Assembly (NCBI GenBank): GCA_031280945.1
Contig: JAITGB010000254.1
Coordinates: 1-6,550 of the forward strand
DNA length: 6,550 nucleotides
Source: Spirochaetales bacterium
Lineage (GTDB): Bacteria > Spirochaetota > Spirochaetia > DTKZ01
Reading direction: 5' to 3'
The position numbers were made by a program, and so were the translations under genes. A model generated the notes under the pieces. That model did not search any database. It was not told the origin of the DNA and saw only the letters and a program-made list of their open reading frames with translations. This document shows, in pieces, positions 6,547 through 6,550 of the stretch. Position 1 is the first letter of the stretch; every line of letters starts with the position of its first letter.

Positions 6547-6550
6547 GGCA

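Noticed and set aside
6535..6550. Start of a fourth gene at GTG 6535
   Set aside because: Only five codons are visible and no well-placed ribosome binding site precedes it. It cannot be called from this window.
1..6550. Hidden defence, mobile or phage system
   Set aside because: Nearly all bases are accounted for by three intact housekeeping genes. No transposase, integrase, repeats, toxin-antitoxin pair or CRISPR pattern was seen.

Overview
The window is a compact block of housekeeping genes, all on the + strand: the replicative DNA polymerase III alpha subunit gene (dnaE, 5' end cut by the window edge, 1-3879), the branch-migration helicase gene recG (3893-5995), and the 16S rRNA methyltransferase gene rsmD (5992-6534). 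Spacing is tight: 13 bases between dnaE and recG, and a 4-base GTGA overlap between recG and rsmD. This suggests one transcription unit with translational coupling. I see no promoter, terminator, RNA gene, mobile element, CRISPR array or phage gene. Over 99% of the bases are coding.

The organism is a moderately GC-rich bacterium that replicates with a DnaE1-type polymerase whose PHP domain still carries metal-binding residues. The coding strand is rich in G and T through dnaE and early recG, as in leading-strand genes of strongly skewed genomes. That skew, together with the wording of DnaE (GTESENKYFHLVLLA) and RsmD (MRITGG, RPAMDRMRES), points tentatively to a spirochaete of the Treponema type. 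This is a judgement from remembered family sequences, not a search.

The three genes are linked by genome maintenance and expression rather than by one pathway. DnaE copies the chromosome, RecG remodels stalled forks and recombination intermediates, and RsmD modifies the small ribosomal subunit.

I do not see a new multi-gene system. The main oddities are inside the genes. DnaE carries two tandem, clearly homologous OB-fold modules where the usual alpha subunit has one, so it is roughly 150 residues longer than the E. coli protein. RecG ends in a 30-residue Ala/Gly/Pro tail encoded by an 84% GC stretch without a single T. GC skew and leucine codon choice on the coding strand flip from G/ctt-rich to C/ctc-rich within recG near 5200. 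Two tight potential G-quadruplex motifs sit exactly on catalytic motifs of dnaE and recG. A perfect 12-base palindrome follows the rsmD stop codon.
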